Assembly: GCA_032164295.1 (NCBI GenBank)
Contig: JAJHTX010000002.1
Location: forward strand, 1,054,001-1,118,000
DNA length: 64,000 nt
DNA from: Inonotus obliquus
Taxonomy: Eukaryota; Basidiomycota; Agaricomycetes; Hymenochaetales; Hymenochaetaceae
Reading direction: 5' to 3'
This document shows, piece by piece, positions 46,167 through 58,678 of this stretch. A program made the translations under genes and the position numbers. Numbering within the stretch: the stretch's first letter is position 1; each line of letters begins with the position of its first letter. The notes beneath the pieces are model-generated. The model searched no databases, was not told where the DNA came from, and saw only the letters and a program-made list of their open reading frames with translations.

Positions 46167-47378
46167 GTGTTACTGGTATTATTGGCTATTGTAGTGCTCA
46201 TGTAACCACATCTAATCTTTCCTGTATTCAATTCTTATTGGAATTGTTTTGAGTTATTAATTATACTTAGTACAGTGACTCAAAAAGCTGATGCGATGAT
46301 AAATGATAATTTTTCAGCCAAATTGGTCAGTTCTACCATGTCTCATCAATTAGATATACTCTATCTGATGACTATAAAACTTATCTCATCTACTCATGTA
46401 GTATAGTGCTACATTCTTGATTTTTTTCAGAAGAAAACAAGTTGTGTTTGTTGAGTTATGCATGAATCATTGGTTTTAGGACTGACAGTCAAACAACTGA
46501 TGCAATATTAGTGTGTTTTCGACACAACATAACTCAATCAATGTTTCAAATTATACCACACAAAGTGCATTGTTGGAAAGCTGAGATTAATTGCTTTCCA
46601 ATACAAACAAAAACATGGATTTGGAAGCTTGCAAGTTCTGGCTTACCTTTTGCAGAGGTGACAGATGGCTTACATTGCTTGATTTGATAAATTAGCTATA
46701 AAAGCAGCCCCAGAAGTATAAAAAACACCATTCTTACACCTGTACTACTGAGTTGCTAATATTAATTTCAATTCTGTATCATTCAGCATGGAGCTTTGTA
46801 GGTACATATAGTGACCTATATACAAGCATAATATCCAAAATTTGTATGTTTTTGTTCAGAGGTACAAATTTAAAAAAATTAAAATTTCGGATTGTATCCA
46901 GTTCTCACATGATCAGGAGCAGCATAAACAACATCCTGTACCTCGACACACAGCTAGTATCATGCTTTGAAATGTTGCGCAATATTTCCACTGGCCCATA
47001 GTTAGTACTGTACAAAATTTCAGCGCACCAGCTGCACGTCTCATAATTGTACCAATAATACAATGCGAAAGAAAGTCCTCAGTTCACAAAAGGTAACTGA
47101 TTTGAGAATGCTGCACTGTGCGCTTGAATCTCAGCATACACTAAGTATTTCTACACCAAAATTTACAGGGCAGTAGATGTCATCACCGGCTACCTGTGTA
47201 CAAGTTCGTAGGTCGAACGATGAAGATTTGAGTGAGCTACAGCAAAAGTGTGCGTTAAGGGGTCATTGTGCGCGACGCACAGTTGTGTCGATCGGCGGAG
47301 GACCCGTGGGAAAGCACCCGGCATCACCAATTACTTGTTCTGTGCGTGGTGCTTATTCTTATCCTTGCACGCAATCGA
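46167..47378. other. AT-rich flank of the transposon island
   Basis: No credible gene. A short inverted pair TTGAGTTATG (about 46452) and CATAACTCAA (about 46527) and a TACAGTGACTC start near 46272 hint at a decayed mariner-type MITE, but I cannot find a matching right end. G+C content rises from about 47170, where host genic DNA begins. Confidence 0.4.
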
Positions 47379-47979
47379 ATGGTGGGTGCCAATAATGCTA
47401 GAAATAATCGCTCTAATCGTGCATGGAAGGTGACGAATAGTTCTCCTGCGCCTCCTCCCACCACGGCTCTTTCAACGACACCTATGTCAATGGTAGCGGG
47501 TAGACCGACGGCAGGCGACTCGTCAGCCAACACAACTACCACTTTGGTCACACCTCCCGAGCTGGAACAGACACTGGCCATGTTGTCATCCCATCGTACG
47601 GTATTGGGATACTTGTTGTTATCCTGCACCGCGCCAGTCAAAATCATTCGACATTCCGGCGTCGTATTCGAGGGGGAACAAGGACGGAGGTATGCAGTCG
47701 CGGTCAGCAAAATCGTCGAAGTTGTCCGCAGTGGTCTTGAGTCTGTCGGAGGAAATGACAGTGACGCAGTAGGTAAAGTGATCATCCCAGGAATGCAACT
47801 TACCTCTCATTGTGGTTAGGACGAAGTGCGGTTCATGCGCATTCGGACCAAACGTCACGAATTGATGATCTCTCCAGGTTCGTCGTCGTGCTTGTTTCAA
47901 CTTCCCCTTTGAGTCGTTGACTGTAAGGATTATAGATGAACGATATCTTCTCGCCGTCCTGCACGATCCTACCACTTGA
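47379..47979 (+). CDS. Roadblock/LC7-type dynein light chain
   Basis: Three exons 47379-47768, 47820-47877 and 47936-47979 (introns 51 and 58 bp, GT-AG, phases consistent) give 163 residues. Roughly the last 100 fit the roadblock/LC7 fold: TLAMLSSHRTVLGYLLL, a strand with FEGEQGRRYA, helix VSKIVEVVRSGLESV, then VRFMRIRTKRHELMISP and DERYLLAVLHDP, the usual end of this family. The family sits in the cytoplasmic dynein motor and binds the intermediate chain. The first 60 residues are Pro/Thr/Ser-rich and longer than in animal forms, so the ATG at 47485 is a possible alternative start. First host gene to the right of the transposon island. Confidence 0.85.
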
Positions 47980-50760
47980 CATTTAGGACTCTGCTCACTC
48001 ACGTGCTTGCAATTCGGTTACCGACCTTAACTTATACCAGTCACGTCGATTGAAGGGGCCTTGAATTTATCGCATATGACCTCCCCGATGCCCTCAAGCA
48101 TGTCGAGAATACCTGTCCTGCAAATATCTCATACTTCAGTTTCCTGATGGTTCCTGGTCTGTAAGTGTCTAAGAATTTCATGAATATCTGTAGCTAGTTC
48201 AGGATATTTTCTTACCGTGTTCGTTTACCGGGGTACTTCCATCTGATGGTTGGTGTTGGTCGAGGCGTTCGTGCACTACCGATGGGAAAAACGTCTCATG
48301 GAACAAGGAGGATTGACTTAGGACTATGCGCCTTGTGTAAGATGCAGCTATAGGGTGATTTCCGCTCGTCGGTTTCTCAGCCACCCGCTTGTTCGACAGA
48401 CGCGCATGTGTCTGTCTCCGGCGTGTTTATGCCTAGTACAACATCTGGCTTAACGTGAGTGGCCGCCAGTGCATTACAATACACAGTTAGAGTGAAAATT
48501 GTTCGCGTCTCGTTAATAGCCCTCACTCCGATGAGATGTCTTTTAGCTTCGTTATTCTCACTGGTGGGCTCCGGGTAGCCTTACTTTACGCTGCTAGTCT
48601 TTCTTCCTGATTTAAGTTCTTCCGCGACGTGGAGAATATGGCCGGCAACTCTCGATGACGGCCCGTAGGGTCGGTTCATATATCCGACGCTAAGAAACTT
48701 ACTGCGTCGTTGACGCATTATTGGTTCCGTTCATTGTTCCCATTGTTTGCTTCTTTGGAACTCTTCTCTGAGGATCTCCTGAGAAAATGACCGAAGGAAG
48801 GACAGGCTCTGACTGGCTCCAGCATCTTTTGGATGCCAATAGGACGAGTACCTCCGATTCCTTCGGAAGCAGTTGTCTTAGCAGTGGGGAAGAGAGCTAG
48901 GGCAAATTCACTTTACTACGCACATGAGGATCGCAGAACTACTTCTGCTATCTTCGCATCCTGGAACTATATTGCCGCAAGTGCTTCCATTCCTAGCTCG
49001 CGGATGCCGCCGTGAAAGACGATGCTGGCTTTGGCTGCCCTTTCGTCGCCTCATCTCATGACTCGTTCTTTCTGAGTTTGATAAGAGGTTTCAGTGAAAG
49101 GTGGTTCAAACTTGGAAGTAGATGGTAGCACGCTGTATACCGGCTTTCAAGCTGTGGAAGCGGTCGAAGTGACTGGTCTGGTGATGGCTTTCTTGTGTCC
49201 TAAATCAACATTCACGAACTCCGAGGATTGTTGCGTGCATCTCAGCAACCAACATTCAATGCGCTGCTTTACTTTTCTCTTCTCACCTCGTATGTCAAAG
49301 CGTTCATTCATCCAAATGTTCCCGAGAGGCTGACTAGATGCAGTAAGGTCAATGAGTGAACTCTATGATCGCTATCTCCCGCTGCCGCTCGATGGTGTCG
49401 TTATAGTCCTGGTTCATCGGCGGCTTCGGAAATATTCAGGATAGCTTCTTTCTTCCGTGGCTTTTCCAGCCTGGATACATTTTTCGCCTCGTAAGCCAAA
49501 ACCGTGCGAACATCTCACCATATGCTTCACTGGCTCCAAAGTGACGCTCTGCACTATCGCCCTTCCCCGCACCGAGTTCCATCGGGACAAGCCAACACGA
49601 GATCTTCAATAATTTCTAGCTGAAAGGGATACCCCATATGTATGGAGTATTGAAATGCAGTGGGACGCGAGCAACATTCTCCGATACTTGCGAGCCAGAG
49701 AAAACATTCTGTGTGTTCCATCACTTCTTCGATGTAAACGTTGGGCACGCGTCTTGGTAGTTGACTAGCTTCTATAGGCTAGAACAGACATTTACTCTCT
49801 CTTTCATACTACCGTTTTCCCTTGGCGTAAGCGCTCGAGCCCCAGTCAAGAGTAATTTCTGACCATTCCGTCTATAATTCCCACCGAATAGCTTCTTTGT
49901 GCCTATTGACCCACTATACACGGGCTCAGATTCCCTCGCAGCGGTTCCGCTCGACTTCATTGGCGTGGGACGTACAAGGGACTCTTTGATCCCGTGTTCC
50001 GTTCATATTGAACGGAGACGGAAGGGACAAAACCGTATCATTGTTGCGGATCAGTCAACTCGAACATGGTTCGTTTACAGCAGGCATCCGGTTGCACAGC
50101 TGGTTCTCATCAACAGAATGCAGTTCAGATCGAAGTCATGACACGGTTGCAAGGCCAGGTTGAAGCATGTATAGCTCTGGTTGTTGGTTCAATTGCCATC
50201 CACTTCCTTTGCAACGACCCGGTCTATTGATGGTGGGGAAAGGCAAGCCGTAAATTGATCATCCCGACTTTACTGTCACGTTCACTCTTGGTCCATTGTC
50301 GAAGGACTCACACTCTACGAATGAACCTAAAAGTCAATATTATGTTCGGCGAGTCCGTGGACATAGTAATAGCATCCGAAAGTACTCGGAGATTGAAAGG
50401 GACGGGTCGCGAAGGTCTTCTGGCTTGATCGGGACTCGGCGATTGCGACGGGCAAGAGAAACCTTGATCTGGTTCGTTTGTCGCCATGCAACGTTCTGTA
50501 ATCAAAAAAACTTGCTATTCAAATTCTTCTGGAACCGGTCAACCAACTTCAACCAATCCATCTTTACCTTTTGAGTTTACGCTCGCGTATAAAGCTCGGG
50601 CTTCCGGTCCAAATGCTTGCAACTTTCCCCACTTTGCAACACCTCGCTCTTGGCTGTAGGGCTCGTAGCGCCGCTAACTTTCTTTCACCTGCTGGACAGC
50701 AATCTGCTCGATTATACTGACCATAGCCGAACGTTCCCAGTTCCTTATCCTTTCTTTATC
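47980..50760. other. Long stretch without a supportable gene
   Basis: Base composition is like the neighbouring genes, but no frame over about 90 codons and no family motif is visible on either strand. It may hold a decayed or very intron-rich gene, or only the 5' region of the transcription factor gene. A TATAAA at 50588-50593 precedes that gene's ATG by about 170 bp. Confidence 0.35.
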
Positions 50761-52547
50761 ATGTTCACTGTCCTGCCGACTGCTCCCTCTCGAGATGTTT
50801 CCCAGTCTTTGCGGGTGCAGTTACCTACTCTGAGGGGAATCAGCATCCCGCCGCTTGAATGTAAGCCCTCCGTAGTAGTTCCCTGTCTCATACTGCGACT
50901 GAGACAGGCCTTCAATTATCACAAGCCGAACATCACTTGTCTCCCCCAGCGCGCATCTCTCGCCCTTTCGTACAGCGCATCGACACAAAGCAGCGACGTG
51001 AAGTTACTCGGTCTGCAGGCCACAAACATTCCCGGTCTCTTGACATTGCCTCCGGTCATCCTCCACCTGCCAAAAACCCACTGGACAGTGCTGTTAGTGA
51101 TTCGTTTATATTGCCATGGTCAAACGAACATGACGATTACGCTGAGTCACCCTCGTCTCCCCTCGCTGGAATATACATATCCCAGTCAAGCAGAAATAGC
51201 TCTTGCTCTGGAAATCCCGGCCAACAGAGCGTATCAGACTTGCCATCCTCGACACCCTCATCGGATCTGCCCTCGCCGAATTTCGACGCCGAGGAAACTG
51301 GCGAACCGGAGGAAGATGCTGATTCAGAGAGCGCATGGGACCTTATTCCGTACGACATTTCTTGGGGCCCAGCCTACTACGGCTACAGGGAGGGTACATT
51401 ACCTGGTCCAGAGGGAAATTGTATCTTTCTCCGCTCTCCGACCCCACTTAAGTATCAACGCACCGGACAAGCCTGCGAGAAGTGTCGTGAGAGGAAGGCG
51501 AAGGTGAGGCTCTCGCTCTAGATTCGTTATAGAGTCGGAGGGTATCTGACTATCTCGTTTGGTGGTAATTTAGTGCAGCGGCTCTCGACCGTCCTGTGCA
51601 CGCTGCAGTGTGCGCGGCCTTGTCTGTGTTTACGCCCCTGACTCAAAGGGCAACAAGTTGGAGGGAGGAGAGACATGTGCAGGTGCAACCAATATGCAAA
51701 CCAACGAACCCAAGCATTGCGACGCTCCGAGCACGGCGCGAATTCGAAGGAACACGGAGTAAGTCGTGCCTTCCATTCACCATTCCATTTCCATTTTACC
51801 TTGAAGGGGTTCTATTCTTCGATTCTGATGATTATACGCCATTATAGCTGCGGCTCACACGCCGAGCGCGTGAACGTTCCAAACAGATGTGTTACACTAA
51901 GGAGAAGGCATAGTACTATTGGATCGTCTCGATCAGCATCGCATGCTTCAGGCGAACTGGGACTCCGAAACTGCCGAGAATACCGGCTGGCAGAAGGACG
52001 AAAAGATGGCCCTAGTTGTGGCTTTCTGGGCGCGTTGCTGGATCCCCTGATAACTTGCGACGATCACTCTGTTTCTGAATGCAACCGACAGTCTTATCAA
52101 TCACTTACTCTGCCACACACCCTATCTATCCTCAACACCCTCGAGATTGATGGGATAGCATGCGAAGAAGGTTTATCGTGCGATCTCCTGCAGGCGCAAC
52201 CACAGCAGGAGGATGATTGGACTCTGGCACGTGACGAATCAACCTGCTGGAATCACCTGAGCAACGATGATGGAAGCACTCATCAGTCCCTCCTCGACGA
52301 CAAAGCTGTTCTGGCACCCTCTATATCTACCGCAATCACAGCGGGAACATTTGATGTGACAAATGCGCTGCTTGATCAACATATATCGGGTGTTTCTCGT
52401 TCGGGAATGCCTCTAGATGGGTATTGGCACGATGACTTTGTACAGATACAGACAAAGGTCGCGGCGGTAGGGTTTTCCATGGATATCGATGCACCGCACA
52501 TCGCTCTGCCGAGTCATGCGCCCGATTTCTACGAGTTCGATCAGTGA
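50761..52547 (+). CDS. Zn2Cys6 zinc-cluster transcription factor
   Basis: Four exons 50761-50860, 50950-51503, 51574-51758 and 51848-52547 (introns 89, 70 and 89 bp, all GT-AG and in phase) give 512 residues. The zinc cluster is complete at 209-236: C209-X2-C212-X6-C219-X6-C226-X2-C229-X6-C236. An intron falls exactly between the second and third cysteine groups, which is why no single frame shows the whole motif. Such proteins are fungal nuclear regulators that bind CGG triplets. Here the cluster is central instead of N-terminal, after a Ser/Pro/Glu-rich region with DSAVSDSFILPWSNE. The C-terminal part has no visible fungal-TF domain. The acceptor at 50925 is an in-frame alternative for intron 1. 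Targets are unknown. Confidence 0.85.
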
Positions 52548-53018
52548 GTGCTCCGTTCCGTCAGCGATGCCATCTTCTCTCACACGACGGTTATAGAAAT
52601 GAAGCTATCAGGACATGGTTTCCGTCAAGTGTTTACTGATAGACGCTGGTAAGAGTAATTATGTATAAGATAAGTAGAGGAAATGTTTTGCTTTTCTGGG
52701 ATCATTTCTAAGTATTCATTATCGTTTGTCTTTCTTTCGCCCTTTTCTTCTTCAATCGATGGACAGACATGGACTCTTTCGACTCTGCGGACCCCCTTCT
52801 GTTCATACCACCCTGGAGGACTTTGTACCACTTTTTGGACACTGTTTGATTGTACCTTCGTTCCTTATCCAGGATTGAGATTTTCTTATGGACCTGGTGT
52901 TCATCCGTTAGGAAATTATAATTATAATGTAACTTGTATAGTGGCACGTGACTTGCCCTTTGTTAGCCATCCATCCACATCCACATTCCAATTATTGCCT
53001 CCTTCAACTCTGACTACA
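52548..53018. other. Intergenic region upstream of the kinase gene
   Basis: 471 bp. The kinase frame is open upstream to 52683 but the first suitable ATG is at 53019. A TTATAATTATAATG run at 52916-52929 lies about 90 bp upstream and may be a TATA-like core. No gene seen. Confidence 0.4.
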
Positions 53019-56000
53019 ATGTCAAATGCAAAGCGTCCTGCGCCAAGGACTCCGGAAGGTCCACCTCCGAAGCGTAGGGCCACCTCCTCTCCAGAGGAAG
53101 GTGAAGTCGATGACGGGAATGGGTTGAGTCCGGTCCATCCATCCATGTCCACCACATTGGGTGACGCCAATCCGAAATTCAAGGTTCCGTTTCCCTTTAG
53201 GAACAAGAACAAGAACACACTTCTCTCGAGGATAGAGGATATTCCTCCAGCGTGCTCGGAAAGGCGCGACTATGTGCGGGAGACAGGTCGTCTACGTGTT
53301 TACGAGAGACACGAGGCTAGTCATCATCGTCATCCCCCCGTTTATGACCGTTGTGAGGATGACAGTCAGCGCCCTCACCAGGAGAACGCTGTACATGCAC
53401 GAGAAAGGAGAACTCGAGGAGGCGGTGTGGGCCGACGAAGTGCAATGGGCGACCATTATGAGCCATCATACCCAAACGATGACTTCGAGGCATATTACCC
53501 GTCACGGAATTACAACCGGGATGAGGTTTATGACAGACGACCCGAAGAACAACAGGGAAAGTTCTCCCCGCGACGACAGGAAAACGCGGTGCTGGCAAAT
53601 ATACCCTCACGCTCGGCGGTCAGGTCAAATTCGACACGTTCTATCTCCCGGGACCACTCTAGGTCACCGTCTGCCTCTCCCCCCAAGGATACAGGGCGGA
53701 GGAAGCGAAAGCATCGCCTTCCTACTCCACGCAGTTCATCCTTGACCACATCTCCCCCCTATGATGACCGTGTTTACGATAGGAATGGATACAAAGGAGA
53801 CCACTATGCTCCATATGACGAAACGTATCGCCGTGACACCTATCGTGACCGAGACCGCGACCCGCGAGGTCATTATCATAGAGAAGAGCTAGATGATTAT
53901 GACCGTTTCTATCGACCAGGAGACTCCCGAGAATATTATCGCGAGCAAAGCTTTTTGCATCGCTCGCATACACCATTTCGTCCTACCACACCACAGAGAC
54001 CTGCAGACCTGGTGTCTGGTGTTGCACTGCTGCCGTCGCCTCCGTTACTATCGTCTGCTCTGGACGATTTGAATATTGACGTGGGCGAGAGCAAAACAGA
54101 AGAAGCTCTCCGAGCTCACGAGGCCGTGTCATTTGCACTTCGACGCCCTGGTGCTCCTCGAAATGAACATTCACCACCTTCCTTTGATGTACATATGCGA
54201 AAGTTGACTCCCGTACCTCCTGTAACGGCACCTGCAGAGGTATCTGTGGAGACTCCTGCTCCCGTTGCTGCTAAGTCCAAGCGTGCCCCTGTCAAGCGTA
54301 CACGCGATCAGGAAAAATTTGCGTATCAGCGCGTGTTCGCCGGTTGCGGAGCCCGCGACGATTACGATGTGATGACGAAGCTTGGGGAAGGCACATTTGG
54401 GTTTGTTCACGGGCTTGCTCTGGGTGATATCGTTGCTAAAAGTGGTAACATTTTGCAGGGAAGTCCACAAAGCGCTTCACAAGCAATCCGGCGCGGTTGT
54501 TGCCCTTAAGCGTATTTTAATGCACAACGAGAAGGAGGGAATGCCTGTCACTGCTTTGAGGGAGATCAAAATCCTCAAGGCCCTCAGGCATCCGTGCGTT
54601 GTCGATCTGCTCGACATGTTTATTATCCAGAGTACGCGCATTTCTTAGTGCCCCCTTTGGCTTTAACCCGCTCATTCATTATCCTCCGGTGCGATATACG
54701 ATAGGCAGAGGCAGGGATTCGCCTATGTCGGTTTACATGGTTTTCCCTTATATGGATCATGATTTGGCCGGATTACTAGAGAACGAGCGCGTCAAGCTAT
54801 CCCCAAGTCAGATCAAACTATACATGAAGCAGCTGCTCGAGGGCACAGAGTACATGCACCATGTAGGCAGTCCTTCTTGTTAGTTTGTGCTGCCTGCTCA
54901 TCAGTCTGCAAAGAACAATATCGTGCATCGTGATATGAAAGCAGCTAATCTATTGATTTCGAACAATGGATCACTCAAGATTGCTGACTTTGGTTTGGCT
55001 CGCGCTTTTGATTCGTCCGAAAGCGGTCGGGATCGTAGGTACACCAACTGCGTCGTAACCAGGTGGTATCGCCCGCCTGAGCTCCTTCTTGGTGCCCGCC
55101 ATTATGGAGGTGAGATTGACATATGGGGAATTGGGTGCGTTGCGTGGTCGTTACTTCTGGGTCTCCTCACTGACGTAGAAATAGTTGCGTTTTGGGTGAG
55201 ATGATCATGCGTCGGCCTATCCTACCTGGAAGCTCGGACCTTGATCAATTGGACAAGATTTGGTCAATATGTGGATCCCCAAATCAACAAAATTGGCCGG
55301 ATTATGATAAACTCCCAGGTTGTGGAGGCCAGATTCGCTTTAAGCCCCAGGAACGCCGAATCAAGCAGGTTTATGATTCGTAAGCCATGTTGGTGTGAAT
55401 GTTTTACAAGTATACTAATTGCGAAGTACAAGCATGGGGAAAGAGACCTGTGAGCTTATGGACAGGCTTTTGACGTTGGACCCGCGTGAGCGTATTACAG
55501 CTTCAGACGCTCTTGACCACGAGTATTTCTGGTCAGACCCTCTTCCGGCTGACCCAAAGAGGTGCGTAGGATGTTTCATTATTTGAAATGTCAGCACCTT
55601 ACGGAATCAATCCAGCCTGCCTACATATGAAGCATCTCACGAGTTTTATCAGCGCGGTCGACGTCATCAGCAAGTTGTGCAACATGAGGGTTTAAATCAA
55701 GCCGTTCGCCAGAGCCTTCCACAGGCTCTGCAGAACAGAAATGTCCGTCATGACGACGCGCGGAGCCACGTCATTCGGGAACACGGTGTACCTTCATATG
55801 TCCATCAAAACGCTCTTAATAACCCGTTGGCCGGGTTGTTGTCCCAGCCATCTGTGGTACCTCATCATCATTTACCCATACCATCCTCGCAAAATCCTTG
55901 GAGCTCGGGCTTTGCGCGGAACATGGCGTCATGGGGCACTGATATCGGTGTTGGACCGTTGAATACCGTTAGTGCCGATCGTGGCATACAGAAGGCGTCG

Positions 56001-56147
56001 TTACTTCCACCTCGTCCTCCGGGATTGCCCCCTCGTCCAGAAGGATTACCCCCGCCGCCAGGCAGACGTACTGTCAACAGACTCGGGGACCAAACCAATT
56101 CTCTTAGAAGGGGAGCACCTGGCAATGGTGGGCTAAACTATGGATAG
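53019..56147 (+). CDS. Cdk9/Bur1-like cyclin-dependent protein kinase
   Basis: Seven exons: 53019-54400, 54459-54631, 54705-54862, 54914-55134, 55185-55379, 55433-55561 and 55616-56147. All joins are GT-AG and in phase, giving 929 residues. A long N-terminus is rich in Arg, Asp, Tyr, Ser and His. The kinase domain starts near 450: LGEGTFGEV (455-463), Lys478 in VALK, PVTALRE (490-496), HRDMKAAN (Asp578), DFGLAR (Asp596) and activation-loop Thr615 in RRYTN, then [17 protein letters not shown] and RYTN fit the Cdk9/Bur1 group, which phosphorylates the RNA polymerase II tail during elongation, better than Cdk1 or Ctk1. The C-terminus carries [18 protein letters not shown], a likely SH3/WW-binding stretch. 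The exact subgroup needs a tree. Confidence 0.87.
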
Positions 56148-57088
56148 ACTTCAGGTGTCTTGGGTGCACATAGTCAACTTTTGCAGTGCTGGCGCAGTCT
56201 TAGTAAACAAATACCTGTTCTTCCCGTTGCCACTCGCCGTTAAGCGCGATGCCTCCTGTGCTCCAATACACCACTCCGAACATTCTAAACGACGATGTAT
56301 ACTCACACAGTATGCTCTTATATGGGCAACATCCTGTGTCTCTGACTATATACTGTACCTTCCCTACTAATAGATCCCTACATTTTGACACCAACAGCGC
56401 AGGGTCCTACCATCACCATAGGGTTTCAACTCTCGTTCGCAGTTTTGGAATTATAATAGTATCAGACCAGATTAGGTGGACGTCGTTCGTGCTTGCTGTA
56501 GATGTCTTAAGGAGGTTGCCATTGTGATGCCTTGACAGGCGTTCTTCTGGGTTTTTTTTTCTTTTGTTAAAAAACTTGGTATAGCTGAGTCCGCATAATC
56601 CCTCTCTTCTGCACCCTTGTTCGCAGAAACCCGAGTAAGTTGAAGTGGTTTCGGTGTCATGCGTCGTTCCCTGTGTTGGGAACAACGACATAATAAACTT
56701 GTGTTGGACCACCGAGTTGTGTCTTTATCATGGGCAGGAAAAGCTGCAGTGGTCATGAGTAAGCGCGTCTCATTATAGCCCCACAGATGGCTGTGTAGGT
56801 TATAAAGTCGGCGCACACATTGGATTATCACTTAGAGCACGGCACATAACTACGAACTGAAACCCTGTGTTGGGAAAGCAAGAAAGCACTTGGTTTGAAA
56901 TAGTCGGCCAATAATCGGTTTATTCGGTGGACAAAAGTGTAAGTATGTTTGATGTCGGGTGAATCAAATCATATTCTACATTCATTCAGATAGCAATGAA
57001 GTGCCGTTGTTCAATGAAGGATAAAATATGATGATCAGCGAAACATCTATACCCGGGCTAGTCGAGTATACTGAAGGAGGACGGAACA
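56148..57088. other. Intergenic region between convergent kinase and GH12 genes
   Basis: 941 bp between two 3' ends. No frame or motif worth calling; it probably holds both 3' untranslated regions. Confidence 0.4.
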
Positions 57089-58283
57089 TTAGTTCGGAGT
57101 AACCGATACAGAGAAGCTGTCGGTATGTAAGAACGCATAGCCAGTAAATGGTTCAGTTCCAGACTGAACGGACTGCAGATACTATAAGAAAGAATGAGCA
57201 CCGCCGTTGGCAACAAGACAATGCAGATGGACACCCAAACCTGGCTCGAAGAGACTCCCTGGTTTGCGATGAGGTATGCTAATATTAACAAGAGCGAGCC
57301 AGGTCAGACATGCAATAGATTTTGCTCCTACACGGGTGACTGGTGGAAGAAAGAACGTACAGAAGAATTCCTTAAGGTCCGCAGTAAACTCCGTGATATC
57401 GCCATCGGCGCTCACGAATGACAAGACCTGCCAATTCGAATTCGGACCTCTCCAAAGATTCCAATTATGTCCGGCAAGATTGATCCCTGTCGTGATCTGG
57501 GAGCCAACTGGTTGAATGCTACGAAAAAATATGCTACTAAGGCTTCAATCGCAATCGACAAGCCAGAACGCTCTTACCCTCCCTTTCCAGAAAGCCATAT
57601 CATACTGACATTCATCAGCAACCAAATGCTCGTGGACGTCTTATACCTGAGATGCTCACATTTCATAGGCGGATGCCGAAGACGCCGGGGTGCCCGATGG
57701 AGCCGATCCAAGCCAGATATCATAACTTTCCAATAGAGATCGTCAGTCCGACGGCAGCACAACGGACTAGCAAACATACGACACATCGGCGCGTATACCA
57801 GGTGATTGCGTCTCATACTCCCAGTTCCAGCTTGTTGGAGCAGATGCGATGTTTGAAAGCTAGAACAATTTCAACCAGGCACACCGACAGTTGTCAGGGA
57901 CATACCTGGACTCCTTTCGCATTCGAGGACTCAACGTTCGCGTCTGTGATGGTGCAAATTAGAAGTCACCACAATGAAGTCAGAGGGAGAAGTCTGTACA
58001 GCTTTTCACACTGTTTTCGTTGTTAGCCCAGGTCCAGGCGGTATCCCAAGACACAGAATTGCCAGATGCGCTTATGAGTGTCGAGTTCTGGTCACCAACG
58101 CCAGCGTCTACAACGCAAAGAATCAAGAACGTAGCGGACTAGAATGCGTGAAAATAACGTACTTGCGCCCCATAAGTTCTGGCAAAGATTGAAATTACCC
58201 GCAGGTACGCAGTCAAATCTGCCCGAAATTGTCTGAGCAAGAGCAGAAGCAGAGACACTTGCCAAGATTACGTAGACACGCAT
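57089..58283 (-). CDS. Secreted GH12 endoglucanase (or xyloglucanase)
   Basis: Nine exons on the minus strand: 58283-58163, 58107-58000, 57943-57906, 57859-57780, 57725-57660, 57604-57578, 57518-57361, 57278-57241 and 57181-57089. All joins are GT-AG and in phase, giving 242 residues, the usual GH12 length. A signal peptide (1-17, MRVYVILASVSASALAQ) implies secretion. Family motifs: CVPAGNFNLCQNLWGA, VSWDTAWTWANN, SWNWEYE, then YEIMIWLSGKGGIQPVGSQ with the presumed nucleophile Glu137, and QSGTEPFTGYAF with the presumed acid/base Glu222. GH12 enzymes cut beta-1,4-glucan or xyloglucan with retention, which suits plant cell wall decay. In-frame ATGs at 58307 and 58310 are less likely starts because they would extend the signal peptide. 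Substrate preference cannot be read from sequence. Confidence 0.92.
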
Positions 58284-58678
58284 GTTTGCACTGATGGACA
58301 AGAGCATCATCCATCCATTCGCATTGACATATTATACAAAGGAAGGAAAAGTAAGAACTTCGGCAAGAACGGGGAGGAGAGACGACGTGTCGAGAGAGAA
58401 GTCCACGCAGGAGAAAGAAAGTCGGTGCGAGATTTATCCTTTACTTCGAGGATTTGTTCAACTTCGGGCATTTTACATATACTTCTGAGGCGAGTATCTG
58501 CCGCACAGAGCAGGCAGGTGAAAAACATCTTGATATTTAATTTAATTGACATGCTACAAATCAATCCCGTGACCAATCTGGACAAACAATTACGGCGTCA
58601 GCAATGCTACGTAATACTGACTTCTCCTTCCAAACTTACCACCAAATAAAATAGCAGGAAGAGGGCATTTCGTGAAGA
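58284..58678. other. Intergenic region between the GH12 and methyltransferase genes
   Basis: 395 bp, upstream of the GH12 start and downstream of the methyltransferase stop (both minus strand). It presumably holds the GH12 promoter, but I cannot place a clear core motif. Confidence 0.35.

Noticed and set aside
50617..51507. 296-codon plus-strand frame overlapping the transcription factor
   Set aside because: It lies in another frame over the true exons 1 and 2. Only the chosen frame joins into a complete Zn2Cys6 cluster.
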